NCBI GenBank assembly: GCA_000934385.1
Contig: KN880472.1
Coordinates: 79,900-143,899 of the forward strand
DNA length: 64,000 nucleotides
DNA from: Cylindrobasidium torrendii FP15055 ss-10
Taxonomy: Eukaryota; Basidiomycota; Agaricomycetes; Agaricales; Physalacriaceae
Reading direction: 5' to 3'
Position 1 is the first letter of the stretch, and each line of letters begins with the position of its first letter. Below the pieces are notes generated by a model. That model was not told where the DNA came from, did no database searches, and saw nothing but the letters and a program-made list of their open reading frames with translations. This document shows positions 27,269 to 39,228 of the stretch, in pieces. The position numbers and the translations under genes are program-made.

Positions 27269-29653
27269 TTACTGCTTTTCTGCGACCTTTGCCTCAGCTG
27301 CGGCCAACTTAGCCTTAATGGCTTCCTCCGTCGTCTCCTCTGCATTACGCATCTTGATCTCCTTGTTCTCCATTGCGTTATGCTGCTCGCCGAGGTAGAA
27401 GTTGGTCGTCATCATTCCAGCGACTAGGGGAACGCAAGAGGTGATGAGTGCAGCAAGGAAGAGCGGGCGCATCGCGTCGGTGTATGCTATACAATTCCAA
27501 GTCAGCGTTTGCCCTACACTTGATAAATATGAGGGGAAATGCACCTTTGTTAATGAGGTTGTGCGGCTCAGCAGTCTTGGCGACGACGATGGAGCCAAAG
27601 ATGTCCGCGCGCTCGGTAGCGTTGAAGGTGTCGCCGACGTACTTCTCCAGGTGCTTGGGGACGAGGTCGTTCCACACAGCAGCAGAAATGGCGGAGCCGA
27701 TCGATCCACCGATGGACGTCCACAATGAGAGGATAGCCATAGCGATAGCCATATCCTGATGAGGAACGGACGCCTGGGTGGCGACTTGAGAACCGACGAC
27801 GGAGAAAGAGCCTCCCATGCAGCTAATGAATTTGTGCATGACGAGAACGGCCGTGCTTGGGTTGGATAGAGAGTAGTATTGGAGTCCCTGGCCGCTATAA
27901 GCTATGTGAGTGTCTTGGACGCCTTTGGAAATGATTGAAAACGTACATGATGCGGATTGCGAGACCGGAGAGCTGGAGGTATTTGTAACGGTGGGTGTAG
28001 CGCTGGATTAACCCCGCGACAATACCAAACGAGCAGAGCACAAGCGTGTCTACGTATGTGTAGTAAGTGTAGGTGGAGAGCTGTAAAATTTGTCAATAAG
28101 CAAGAAACTGGAATAAGCTTATAAGTGTTACTCACCGACCAGTCGTTACGGATGATGTAGACCCAAGAGCTGTAGTATGTGCCCGACAGGTATCCAGAGA
28201 GGTAGTAGAAGAAGTCGATGACAACCGAGCAAATGAGCGAACGGTTGAGAACACGGCGCGGCATAATAGGGTGAGCCGTGACTTTCCATTCCCACAGCAC
28301 GGTCGCGATCATAAGAACACCAGCGACGACGAACATGGCAATGATGGAGGCTACGCAAAGGTGAGAACAGCTCGTAAAAAGGGAACAAAAAACGTACGGT
28401 TCTTGAAGCCATGGTCTGCCTCAGTGTAGAGGGTGAAGGGGATGAGAAGGGTCGCGAAGACACCTCCGATGAGCAAAAGGCCCATGGCATCGATCTTCTT
28501 GAGGGTGTCCCACCAGACCTGGGCCTTAGAGCTGACCTCCTCGTCGGGACGGAGTTGCTTGCGGACGTTGTAACCAGATGCCGCAAGGGAGAGGGCTAAG
28601 AGTGTGTTAAATTCGGGAAGCTAGCCTGCTGTATTCACACGTACCACCAAGCTTCTTCGCCCTCCGGTCACCCCAGAAGAGAATGAACAAGACCGGGGCA
28701 ATGCAAACCGGGACCATGATAGCAAACATACCGAACTAGAGGCATATGCATCAGCAGACAACTCAGCCGGATGAACGGAAGGGACGTACGCCCCATCGCC
28801 AGCCGTCGGTTGTGTTGGCGGAGATTCCAGTGGTGATATATGTCGATATCCAGACGTTCAAAATCCAAGGCATCGAGCTAACAAAGCTGACGACGAAGGC
28901 CCTCCACTGCAGGGAGGTGATATCGGCCATGAGAACGCTCGTGAGGAAGTCGAGACCTGTGCTGCCGGGCGTGTAGATAATCTCGCCAGCAGCGACGGCG
29001 TTGACGCTCTTCGACGCAGCAATGATAATGTACCCAATTGTGAAGAGACCGACGGAGACTGACAGCGCCATTGGCCGGGACGATAAGTCGGCAAGCTGCA
29101 TGCGTATGTTAGGTGTGTTGGAGCGGGGACACAAGGACTGGCGAACCTTGGCGAGGAATGGTTTGGAAACACCAGTAATGATGGCAGTGGCAACCGAAAT
29201 CGTTCCCAAGAATGTGTGCTCTGAGTACGCCGAAGTCGCGTACTGCAGATAGGTGTATGTTGTGCCAGACGAAAGGGTGTAGACGTAGTTGATAAGACCC
29301 ATGGATCTTCATGCCAGCGTTAGCGTACAGCGCCAAAGTGGACAAAGAAGTGGACTCACATCCAGAGCATCCACAATTTCCATCCTTTACCAAAGACGAG
29401 ATCTGCGAGTGGCGTTAGCAAGATCGGGATAAGAAGGATGGACGGCAGACGTACAGAGAGCCTCGATCTTCGTAACACCTTCGTCCTGCTCGCGAGCCGT
29501 ATCTACGACCGCGGGGTCCTTATCCCTGTTGAGCTCGGGGACAAGGGCAGCATCCTTTTCAGCGTCGGACGCATCCTTGCTGTCCTGGCTGGAACGCTGA
29601 ACTGCGCTCTCAGCTGGAGATTTGCCCACTGGCTTGCGACTGAAAAAACCCAT
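27269..29653 (-). CDS. Siderophore-iron transporter, MFS SIT family
   Basis: Ten exons: 29653-29455, 29402-29360, 29306-29147, 29095-28790, 28735-28645, 28595-28398, 28350-28136, 28080-27947, 27894-27545 and 27486-27269. They give 637 residues. A charged cytosolic N-terminus is followed by 14 hydrophobic helices, as in ARN/Sit1/MirB proton symporters. Diagnostic blocks include 'YTPGSTGLDFLTSVLMAD', 'SSMPWILNVWIS', 'FNATERADIFGSIVVAK' and the loop before it. Such proteins take up ferric siderophores at the plasma membrane. The C-terminus is a charged Lys/Glu/Ala coil. No siderophore biosynthesis gene (NRPS or ornithine monooxygenase) lies nearby, so it may import xenosiderophores. That is only inference from context. 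Confidence 0.93.
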
Positions 29654-30720
29654 TTTTGACCGCGAACTTTGGACAGGTCCGGTTGAGTGTGCGTGAGCGC
29701 GTTGGCGAGGAAGGGGGATGGGCAGCTGAATCTTTATCAGATAACTTCCATGCTTTTATCTCCCACTTCAAACACTTTCGGGGCTTGTGCGGTGCCTGGA
29801 TCAAACTTGGCTAAACAGAGCACGAGAGCACTATAAATGTGGCGTAACCCTCGCGGTCTTCCCACAGATGCCTTTCAGGCCCCACGCAGGCCAATAAATC
29901 CGTGTTAAATTCGGACATCTAAGCTTTCGGGTTGGCTGCTCCAGAAAGCGCGAGTCGGCGCAAACAGTGTGCCTTGAAAAGTTCTGGACCTTGACCGACG
30001 CGCCGAACTGGCACAGAGAAATCAGGGCAAAAAAATTGTGCTTTTTCTCCACTTTAGCCTTGCACAGCTGCATTGCGGGCTGCTAGCCTCGAGTTTCGAG
30101 GAGGCCGGAGGGGGCCTAGGCGCATGTTAGTCACCCAGAACAATGGGAATCTCCCCTACGCAGTGAACCCACAGCACCGGCGCCGTCTATACCGCACTTT
30201 TCGCCAATGTGCCACACCGATTCTACGCCCGCTGAAAGTCGGAGCACCTGCGTCTCTTCGACAGAGGGAATGCACGAACCTTTACCGCAACGATGAAGGT
30301 CAGTGGAGTGGTAGCACGTCTACTTTGACTTGGGATTTCTGACAACTTTGAAAATCAATCGAAAATCACTCCAACCACTATAGATTGATCTACACCCTTT
30401 CATTGGAAGGAGATACTGTATACTGAGTACTCAGCGTTGTATTTTGAAAGGCACTCTGCATAATTTACGCGCCAGTACAGTCGGCTGCAACAAGAAAAGT
30501 ACAACGAAGAGAAGCGCGAAGGGGCAGAAAAAAAAAACTACTCTAACATACAAGGGGTCCAAATTACGTGCAAGAACAAACGATCATATATACAGGCGAA
30601 TATACGGGAGTGAGTAGGCTAGGTATAAATGAAGGTCTCGAAAGGCGAATAAGTCATGGAAGAAAAGACCGTCGACAAAAGAGCAAAATGCATGAAATGG
30701 AGAGACGAAGAAAAACGATA
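29654..30720. other. Intergenic, 1.1 kb
   Basis: Upstream of the siderophore transporter and downstream of the SNF2-RING gene. A frame at 30073-30342 has no support from motifs. I see no GATA-type cluster dense enough to call, no repeat and no RNA gene. Confidence 0.4.
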
Positions 30721-33700
30721 TTATCCGAACAGTTGGTTGAGCTCCTCCATCCGCCTTGCCATGAGCGCCTGTTTGCTGAAATTCTGACCTAACGTCATGT
30801 TTGCCAGCTCTGTCTTCTGCTTTTGAACTTCGAGCAGTCGCGCCTCTATCGTGTTCTCGATGATAAGCTTCACCGTGGTCACGGGCCGCGTTTGCCCAAG
30901 TCGGTGAATACGGTCCACAGCTTGATTTTCGACAGCGGGATTCCTATTGTGAATTAGCGCGGTACGAAAGAGGAGTTGTACGCCAACATACCAGTACGGA
31001 TCCATGAGGTACACGCGTTGCGCAGCAGTAAGATTGAGACCGACACCTCCTGCCTTCAGACTGACGAGTAGTACTTCACAACTCTTATCGTGTTTAAGCG
31101 CATCCATCGCGCGAATACGGTCGTCGCGCTTCATCGTCCCATCCAAACGGTCGTACTTGATCCCAGATGCCTCTAACGCATCCTCAATCTTGTCCAACAT
31201 CGTCGTCCACTGCGAGCTAAAAATATGGTGAGCGGTGCTGCATGGCTAAAACACCAAGCTACGCACAACACAACAGTCTTCACAACTCCGTCCTCCATGC
31301 TCACGCCATTCGCATCCACCATCTCCACCTCCACCGAGGAGGGATCATAATTCGACGAATGTGGGTTCGACCTTGAGAAGACAACCAAGTCTCCGAGCAG
31401 TGCCCGCACTTTTGTGCTCGCTTGGAAGTCTATCCCAACCACCGCGCCCTTCTGCTTCTTGACCCTCTTCACAGGCTTCTTCCCTTTCCCGACCGACGCC
31501 GTCTCCAGATACTCTGGCTTTATCTCAATCGCATCGGGCGCCGTCAAGGCTCCCTGGCACGCCGAGCACGAGCGGATCTGATCCTGAGGGGTGTGCGGCC
31601 AGTTTGGCAGGACCATGTTGCGGAAACACAAAATACAGAACAGATGTTGACACCGTGTCATGACAGGCGAAGGCGTCGAAGGACTGCTCGCGCGCGTAGG
31701 GGCCTTGGACGAAGTCTTCGCCTTCTTCGTTTTCTTCCCCGTTGGCGCATCTTCCTCCTCCGACCCAGCATCGGATGAAAAGGCCAGCTCGCATCCACAC
31801 TCAACGCACTGTGTTGTGGCCGCCTCCCTCAAGATGGACCAGATCCCGACAGCATGTGGGACGTTGAACCCTTCCTTGTCTATCGCCTGCGCCATATCCT
31901 CTGACGACATCGTCTCCTGCCCCGGCACCTTGCCTTGGACCAGCTCGTAATGATCGCAAATCTGCCGTAACCGAAGAATCTTCTGCAAGATGCCGACATA
32001 GTTCTTCATGACTTCGTTCTTGTTGGACATCTCAGTGAACTCGGCCTTGGATTCATCGAAGAAGCGATCGTATATCCGCTGCTCGTGGGGGTCGAACCGA
32101 AGCAGCCGCACCTCGTCGCGGCGCGGAGGAAGCGAAAGTATCCGCTTTCCGTCCTCGGTCTTGGACTCCTTTGTTCGCCGTAATGTAATGGTCGACATGA
32201 GCGTCTGCAGCCGCGCGACACCAAGCGTCTGGCCAAACTTGACTGGGGCGCCAATGTACTCTGTCCACTGATTCTTGTCGTCGAGTGGCGATATACGGAG
32301 AAACTTGACCAAAGCGAAAACATCGTCGAGCTTGTTCTGCACAGGCGTACCGGTCAGACAAAGGCGTCGGTCGGCCACGAGATCACAGGACGCTCTACTG
32401 CCAACAGTGCCGGTTTCCTTAATACAGCTTTCGCCACAATAAGCATGCGAATGAAAGAATGTGAGAGTGAGAAATCACTTACTGGGCCTCGTCGAGTACG
32501 ACACGGAACCAGTGTACGCTTTGCAGCGCACTCGAGGCCTCCGGCTGAGTTGTGCACTTCTTCCTCTTCGACCCCGCCTTCTTTGCCTTCGCCGATGGGA
32601 TGATAATAAGGTTCCCGTTCATATCCACCTCGTTACATCCGCTATCATCACTGCACTCATCCTCTTCCTCGCACGCCAGACTTTTATTCTGCTTCGAGAA
32701 CTCGCTGGCGAGGGTCGCATAGGTCGTGATGACAGCGTCAAAGTCGGCAAGGTAGTTCGGGTCGGGGCGGCGCGCATTCCCATGGTAGATGTAGACGCGC
32801 AGCGGTCGGCCATATCGTGGGCGTGTGCTGGCAGCAGTGTTGGCGCCGCCACCAACCACAGAGACTTCGCCGCTCCAATGTTCCCGAAACTGGTCCTCCC
32901 AATTCGATACGGTGGAAAGTGGGCATATGATGAGCGTCGCTCGGCTCTTCACCTTGAGGCGGGAGGCTCTGAGCTGCACCGACTCGTACTTATCCTGCTC
33001 CCGCGCGGCTTTGGTTTTCTGTCGTTCACTGAGATGGCTAGTCGCGGGCATGCCGTAAGCTGCCCCAGCAAAATGCGATGGATGTGGATCATTTCGCGAA
33101 GGACCAGCTACGGGAGGCTGAGGAAGTTCATCGAGACCAGATTGAGCAAACACGTCGGCAGATTGAATCGTGGCTGCCAAGAGCGATACGCAGGTGATGG
33201 TCTTGCCGAGACCCATATCATCCGCCAGGATAGCGCCTTTGGATTCCTGGGGCTCGGTGAACACCTCTTTCTGAGTAACAGTGTTGATCCAAGACTGTGT
33301 CGCGCCGATGTATCGTTTCTGCCACAAAGATGAGAACGTCGCGCCGGCTGGCTTCTCGCGTTCACGGTCAAGCAAGAACGTGACCGCCTTCTTCTGATGT
33401 GGGTATAACTTTGTCGCGACTTCGGGGGCTGGATTAAAGTTAGCGCGTGTGCACAGCATGCCTTCGAGTCAGCGTACCAGCCTCAGTCTCCCGTAACGCC
33501 TCACCGGTCTTGAGATTCTTGAACAGTTCATCGACCTGGCTGCGCTGAACCTCGACACTCTTGACAGGAGTCTGCGGTGAATGCCATCGGCTGGCGGCGC
33601 TGGGGTAAAGATTGCCTCCGCCGTTGCGTACGAGATGCGAGCGAACATGCCCTCCCGGTGGAGGATTGTGTGGGTTGATGTACGGTGTCCGAGAAGAGAG

Positions 33701-34609
33701 AATCTCTTGAAAGTTGAACGGAGCAGAGGGGTGATCCAACAAAAGATTGCACTGTTGGAGGTAGCGCCCCACGACTGGGACATTCCCTTTGGGTGTGAAC
33801 ACTACCGCATACATAGGAAGCATAGGGAGCTAGCGTAATGTCAGCAGCAGAATTCTTGGCTGAATAAGACGCACATTTGGTGGGCCTTTCCGTATCTTTG
33901 CCTCTAGCCGTATAAGCCCTTTACCGAGCATATGACCAATGTGGTCTGCGACCTTCTGCTCAATAACTGCGAATGGTTCCCCCTCTGGAGTCTTGATATG
34001 AACGGTGTGCGGACTGGGTCCGCCAACTTTGTTTTCATACTGAAGCTTCGCAGCGACATATTCGGGGGGCGCGCCTGTATTCATTTGAACTATATGCGGG
34101 ACGGGATAGAGCACCAGCGCAGTGCACGTCAGTTGGCCGATACACACAGGTGTCTTGGGAGGGAGATCATCCGGACGCGGCTGTGGTGGCGGAGAGGGTG
34201 CAGTTGTTAGGTCTATGACCTGGCTGTTCTGCGGTGGTGGTGGAGGTAGAGGTTGAGGCGGACGCGGGGATATGTTCTTTGGTGCAGCATAAGCAGGCCG
34301 ATATGGCGCAACCAAGTCGGGCGTCGATGCTTGCGACGCAGTTGGTGGAAGAGGTTGGTTTACGAACATGCTTGGCGCCATTGCGGTGGGCATCGCCATC
34401 GCGGGCCGTTGATTGTTCGATGTGAAGGATGACATTGCCGGTAACGATGGCGGCGTCGGGCCCGGTGTCCGACTAGCAGTGTTGCCAATACGCATGCGCT
34501 GTAATTGTTGCGGATAGTCGCATGCATCGTCGTCCCCGGTGAGGTCGATGGTTTCCGAACCGTTAGATAGCATATTATTCCTGAAAGCGGCTGTCGGAGA
34601 GGCTGCCAT
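30721..34609 (-). CDS. SNF2-family ATPase with RING finger, Rad5/Uls1-like
   Basis: Six exons: 34609-33875, 33829-33478, 33428-32483, 32427-31267, 31216-30992 and 30943-30721. They give 1213 residues. The N-terminal 240 residues are Pro/Gln-rich and contain two SUMO-interacting-type motifs, IDLTGDDD (about 21) and VIDLT (about 131). A HIRAN-like region may follow, but it is weak. The helicase core has Walker A 'ADDMGLGKT', DEAH (split by an intron, read as DEAHCIKETGT), 'LTGTPVQN', and in lobe 2 'LVSLKAGGVGLNLT' and 'DRIHRLGQTRPV'. A RING finger (CVECGC...CQHLFCILCF...CSACQ) lies between the lobes, the arrangement of Rad5/HLTF, RAD16 and Uls1. The likely role is a nuclear DNA translocase/ubiquitin ligase in repair or SUMO-dependent chromatin work. 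Confidence 0.92.
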
Positions 34610-36861
34610 CAAGCCTGCGTGCTAGCGGTGGTCCAAGATGATGGTGGGAGATAGGAAGAATCAACAGCGATAGCCGCCGTGGTCGAATTGGTCGTCGCCG
34701 TATTGTTCAGAGATGCATGAACTTGGCCGTCAAAATTACAGCCTGCGCCACGTGAGACCCGGCGCCAGTTCGGCCAGGTCATATGACGTCAAGTCGAATG
34801 ACTAAGTTTGAGTTCCCTTCGAGGTGACTGGCGCAGACTTGCTCAGCACAACCACCTTTGCTCTCCGGCCGTCGCCTTATTCACCTAAGTTTTCTCGGAA
34901 TGGTGTTCTCAGCGACTCTAAATAACGTTGAAATCCATCTCTTCAAACCGCCGCCCGTCACCGGCCGAATTCTTCAGAACGTACAGCTACCAATAGCCAG
35001 CTTATCCTGGTCACGAAGCGTCATTTTCCTTCCCGCTAACCAGGCCACACCTCTGCGGAAGTTTTTCCAAGAAAATCTTTTCCTCGACTTTCTCTCGTGT
35101 TCGAAAGGACGGCCTCTGCTCTGTGTGCCATATTTCGCGACCGTCCATGGCACACTAGCGGCAGGAGCTTAACGGAAACTACAGCAGAGTGCTTGAACCC
35201 GTATGTCGCAAGTCCGCTCAAGACCGCAAAGCCAAGTGTTCCCCATTACCGATTCATGTGCTGACTGTAGCTACTCTCATGTTCGCGGTTTTCCCGCCGG
35301 CCTCGGTATAAGGATGTACTCCTCACAAGAAGGTGGGAACTTACTCATCCTCAAGCTTGTGCGGCAATCTCAGAACCGAGGCACAACGAGGTATTCGTCA
35401 GCCTCAAACCATGCCTTTGAAATATTCCGCGGGTAGACTTCGCATTCCGTATCATTGCAAATTGAAGGTATTCGTTGGTGTGTTATGTAGCTCAGACCTG
35501 CTGTTCTCAACACTGTATAAGCCTTTTGTTTGTACATTTTGGCCGTGTTTTGTTCTGCTTATCGGCCACCTTTGGTTGGCGTCACACAATACACCCAATC
35601 TCCTTTGACACGCTCTTATACGGGAATGGAATATCTTCATAGCGTTGCATGAATCAAACAGCATTAACAATTGGACAACAATCGTCTCCCTCTGGGACCT
35701 TCTTGTCAACTCAAACGGCCATTTAGCCACATTTCTGGACCATGCTCGGAAACAAGAGCTATCATACCCTCTCACACCGACGGAGGATTTCAAGTGCCTG
35801 GTTCCTATACCTCATTGGGCTCTGAGATTGATATCAGCCCTCGCCAGCTGCTCGCCAGCATCCCGACTTGACGAGGGTGAATGGCTGACAAAGGCTGAGG
35901 TTGGGATGCCGAAAACGGGTGATCCGTTTCCGATCATGAACAATGCTTCCGTCGTTGATGCGAATGTTTTGCTCGAGGGGACAACAACTACCTTCCATTT
36001 TTTGTGGTTTATTTGCTGAAAAACATATATGAAAAGTTTCTTGTATGAACATAATCGAAATCTGTGGACGAGTCGTGCGTGCCGTCCAATGCACCGCAAT
36101 GCACTCAACGTCTCGTCAACACACAGCATCAGTGAAGCATTGAAGCAATATGCTTACTTACCCAAAGTTAAATCAATGCCTAGGTCCTCAATATCCCATC
36201 TTATCCGCCGGTGAAGAGTTTTTAATGCCAGTAGACGCTGTGCCACAGCGCTTATTGTGGCTCAACGTCGGCGCCAGCTCTTCATTTCCATCTCATTCTG
36301 GTGTGCAGCCCGTTGATAGCGGTGAATGACTGTTCAACATGAAGACACTATTCTGAGGGTGCCTCGAGCCAATTCAATACATGACATTCCCACAAATGGC
36401 CACACAAGCCACACAGAAGGTTCGGCACATACGATCTGTCAACAAGAGTCCTTTGTAGATATCCTCTGCAGTAGATATCACTATCGCCGTCATTCTCGGC
36501 GCTTGTGCGCTTGACTGACATGAGAAATAGAGTGTCAACTGAATTGACTTGCGCCTGGAGGTTTGCGGCCTCGAGTCCGCTTATCTCCAAGACGACCTAG
36601 AGACTTGACAGTCACATCCAAGATATTCGCAAGCTTCTACCCATCCCAGATGCATCGCCCAGCCTGTGAGAATGTTCCCCTCGCTCGGAAGATTATGTAC
36701 AGATTGTTCGCCGAAAATGCTTAGTCATTCAACCCGGGTCTGCGCAAGAATGGTGACTTGAGCATGACTTGGACTCCTACCGTGCAGAAAAACGCCGGCC
36801 ACTTGTAACTCGAGTGTTTTCGTTTTTCTCCATCGCAGATCCCTTCTTCTTTATCTCAAAA
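34610..36861. other. Gene-poor intergenic region, 2.25 kb
   Basis: The longest stretch without a supported gene. Frames at 34858-35172 and 35645-36019 reach 104-124 codons. They lack ATG starts in good context, motifs or splice-linked partners, so I do not call them. No repeat or tRNA was recognised. The region contains the divergent promoters of the SNF2-RING gene and the RNase III-like gene. Confidence 0.4.
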
Positions 36862-38266
36862 ATGGACACCAACCAAAAGAAACGAGCCAGAAGTCCTGTC
36901 CCGCTCCCTCAGATCAACGTGGACCACACCCTCCAGGTCTTCACGCACAAGTCGCTTCGAGATCCCGACGATCCAAACAACGACAATGAGCGTCTAGGGC
37001 AGCTCGGAGAGGTGATCTTTGAGTTGGCGGTACTGGATGCGTTAATGGGCGAAAAGCCTCATTCGTCAGTGGACAAACTTGAGGTGCGTAACAAGTCATA
37101 ACTCTTTATGGCTGCATCACTTATTGTCTCTTCTCTAAGACACGGCTGAGGGACATCGTAGACGGCGACCAGGTTCCGGAATGGATTGACCAGTACAGGA
37201 TGTTGAACAAGGTCCGGTGCGTGCCCGACGTGCGCAAGGCACTGTCCAAGCCAGCGGTGCGTTTCTCCCCGGCGCATTATTGGCATCTGGCGCCTAACAC
37301 GACGCTTAGGAAGCACGTGTTGTATTTATGGCCTACGTTGCTGCGGTATTCATGGAGAAGGGCATTGCAGCAGTCAAGGAGTGGATGGAATCGCTACTAG
37401 GCCTGGAATCCACTTCAACCCGAAAGCTCAAGTCCATTCCCTCGGTACCACTACAGGCTAGACAGCAGCAACAACATGCTCAACAGCAGCTGCATTCGGC
37501 CAAGGGGCATTCGTTGTCACCGTCCCCATCCCCCATGCAAGGTGTTATGTCAACTTCCCCACATATGTTCAGGCCTGGTGTTCCAGGAACTTCATCGACA
37601 AACTGGTCGCAAGCTCCGTCGTTACCACCCGCCCGCCCACTCCCTCAGCCTATGTCAATGCCTGGTACCTCTGGTGCCAGACCTTCGCCAGCTCAGTGGT
37701 CACAGGCTCCGTCATTGCCTAAGCCTATGCCGATGGCCGGCGGCTCTGGTGCCAGACCCGCGCCATTCCAATGGCCACAAGCTTCATCATCTACACCGCC
37801 TCGTCCGTCCTCAAACGTGACGCCTTACCTGACCGTCCAGCAACCAGCGACGCCAGCACCGCAGACTCAGCCTGTCGGGCCGGCAACCGCAGGTACCTCT
37901 GAGAAACAGTCAATGGATACGACTCCTGATCCACACACACTACCGCCTCCGCCTTACATAGCCAGGCCTACTGCTCCGAACCCGATTACGCCAGCCCAGC
38001 CCGGTCTCGCTTTCCTCCCGTTGTTCAATCAGACCGCCGCCCAGCGCAAGGTCAAGGTCGAGTACAATGCCACCTTCTCTGGTCCTGCCCACGCCGGAAA
38101 GTGGTATGTTACCTGTATCGGTGTGTTTTGTTCTTTTCTCGTGAGTGCGCTGGCTAACATCGCATCAGTCAACGGCCTCTCGAAGGGCAGCGGATCTGGT
38201 GGGAACAAACAGATAGCGAAAGAAGAAGCGGCCCGTTCAGCCTATTATGCGATGGGGTGGTCATAG
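36862..38266 (+). CDS. RNase III-fold plus dsRBD protein, catalytic residues lost
   Basis: Four exons, 36862-37083, 37140-37256, 37310-38120 and 38169-38266, give 415 residues. Residues about 20-160 resemble an RNase III domain: 'LQVFTHKSL', then 'ERLGQLGEVIFELAV' where active enzymes have ERLEFLGD-type, and 'FMAYVAAVFMEKGIAAVKEWM'. Both the second Glu and the Asp of the signature are replaced, and the D-x-x-E pair of the later helix is also absent. Cleavage is therefore unlikely. A Pro/Ser/Gln-rich linker of about 200 residues contains imperfect repeats ('WSQAPSLP...MPGTSGARP'). The last 65 residues form a dsRBD ending 'GNKQIAKEEAARSAYYAMGW'. A dsRNA-binding pseudonuclease, such as an RNAi cofactor or an mL44-like protein, is the best guess. 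Strong hairpins start 60 nt after the stop. Confidence 0.75.
37604..37786 (+). repeat. Imperfect coding tandem repeats in the RNase III-like gene
   Basis: About three degenerate copies encode W-S/P-QA-S-LP...P-M-M-P/A-G-x-SGARPxP-Q. Similarity is visible in both DNA and protein (for example CTCTGGTGCCAGACC occurs twice). They lie in the disordered linker. Confidence 0.7.
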
Positions 38267-38326
38267 ATGGGCCAATGCATGCGTGCGCCCTCTTCCCCGT
38301 CGCGTTTCGTGAAACGAAGACCTGTA

Positions 38327-38417
38327 CAATCGCGTTCAGAAGTTGTTATCGTTTCCAGCGAATCGTTTTTCGCGAATTACTTTCGCAGGAAACGATAACG
38401 GCTTCTGAACGCGATTG
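38327..38417 (+). repeat. Inverted repeat 1, 30-bp arms
   Basis: Arms 38327-38356 and 38388-38417 match at 28 of 30 positions. The two differences (TT on the left against CC expected) become U-G wobbles in a plus-strand RNA, so all 30 positions pair. The 31-nt loop can add five more pairs (GCGAA at 38358 with TTCGC at 38382). It begins 60 nt after the RNase III-like stop codon and probably lies in that gene's 3' UTR. Confidence 0.9.
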
Positions 38418-38612
38418 CATGGACAATGCTCTTGCGTGGCCTGCGAGCTCGTTGCAGCCCCGACAGTAGGCGAGGCTGCTTGGAGACCCGCAGCACTCGG
38501 AGCTCGTCTACGGCGATCGTTTCTGAACCCGACCGGGAAGGGGGCGTACGCATGTATTGGCTTGTCTATGACTGCCCCGACTAATCATCTCTGAAAGTGA
38601 TTGTCAAATTTC

Positions 38613-38692
38613 AGAATCCAGAATGAGAGCCGCGGTGAAGCGGCCGAACACACAAGAGAGGCCGCTTCACCGAGGCTCTCATTCTGGGTTTT
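38613..38692 (+). repeat. Inverted repeat 2, 28-33-bp arms
   Basis: Core arms 38618-38645 and 38660-38687 match at 27 of 28 positions (one G-A mismatch) around a 14-nt loop. As plus-strand RNA the stem extends five more pairs outward, two of them G-U wobbles. The sequence is unrelated to inverted repeat 1. Confidence 0.9.
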
Positions 38693-39158
38693 CTCTCGAC
38701 GTTTTCATTTCCGTACATACACGACCTGTTATAGCCTCTCTACGAATTCCTGTATACACAATCCTATATGATCACATGGCGTACTAACCCTCTTTATTGG
38801 CTGTCGACAAGGACTGCAGAACTTCTTTCATCCCATGGTATTGCACGATATCGTGCCATACAAGGGTTATCCTGCGCTTGTAGCTTTTGCTAAAACCCGG
38901 AGACATGTCGAATGGATCCATGCTTGTGGTTTCCGCCGACACATGTGTTCTTTCGACCTTTTCGACAGAGCTCGTCTGCTGTGAGTGGGCAACCCGGCGA
39001 TCCTGCAGCAAAGGGGAGTAACGTGCGCGTGATGGTGTAGAGCACACGTGTGTTCGACACCACACGAGCTCGCGGGCTTCGACCTGGCGATAAACTCAAG
39101 TGTGACACTTTGGGCGAAGGAAGTGGCCGTTGGCAGGTAGTAATGATAATAATTTGGG

Positions 39159-39169
39159 TATATATAAAG
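39159..39169 (+). promoter_or_regulatory. TATA box of the VPS62-like gene
   Basis: TATATATAAAG lies about 60 bp upstream of the ATG at 39229, consistent with a short leader. Confidence 0.55.
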
Positions 39170-39228
39170 CTTGTTTGCTGCAATCAGGAAGCAGATTCCT
39201 GCCTTTCCCTTCTCTCTCGCCTGGTACC

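Larger units (their letters stand above)
38267..39228. other. Intergenic with two long inverted repeats
   Basis: Follows the RNase III-like gene and precedes the VPS62-like gene, both on the plus strand. It holds the two hairpins listed separately and a TATATATAAAG promoter box at about 39159-39169. The rest shows no coding frame. Confidence 0.6.

Noticed and set aside
32461..33333. A 290-codon plus-strand frame
   Set aside because: Antisense to the SNF2-RING helicase core.
35645..36019. A 124-codon frame in the gene-poor region
   Set aside because: No ATG start, no motif, no splice-linked extension.
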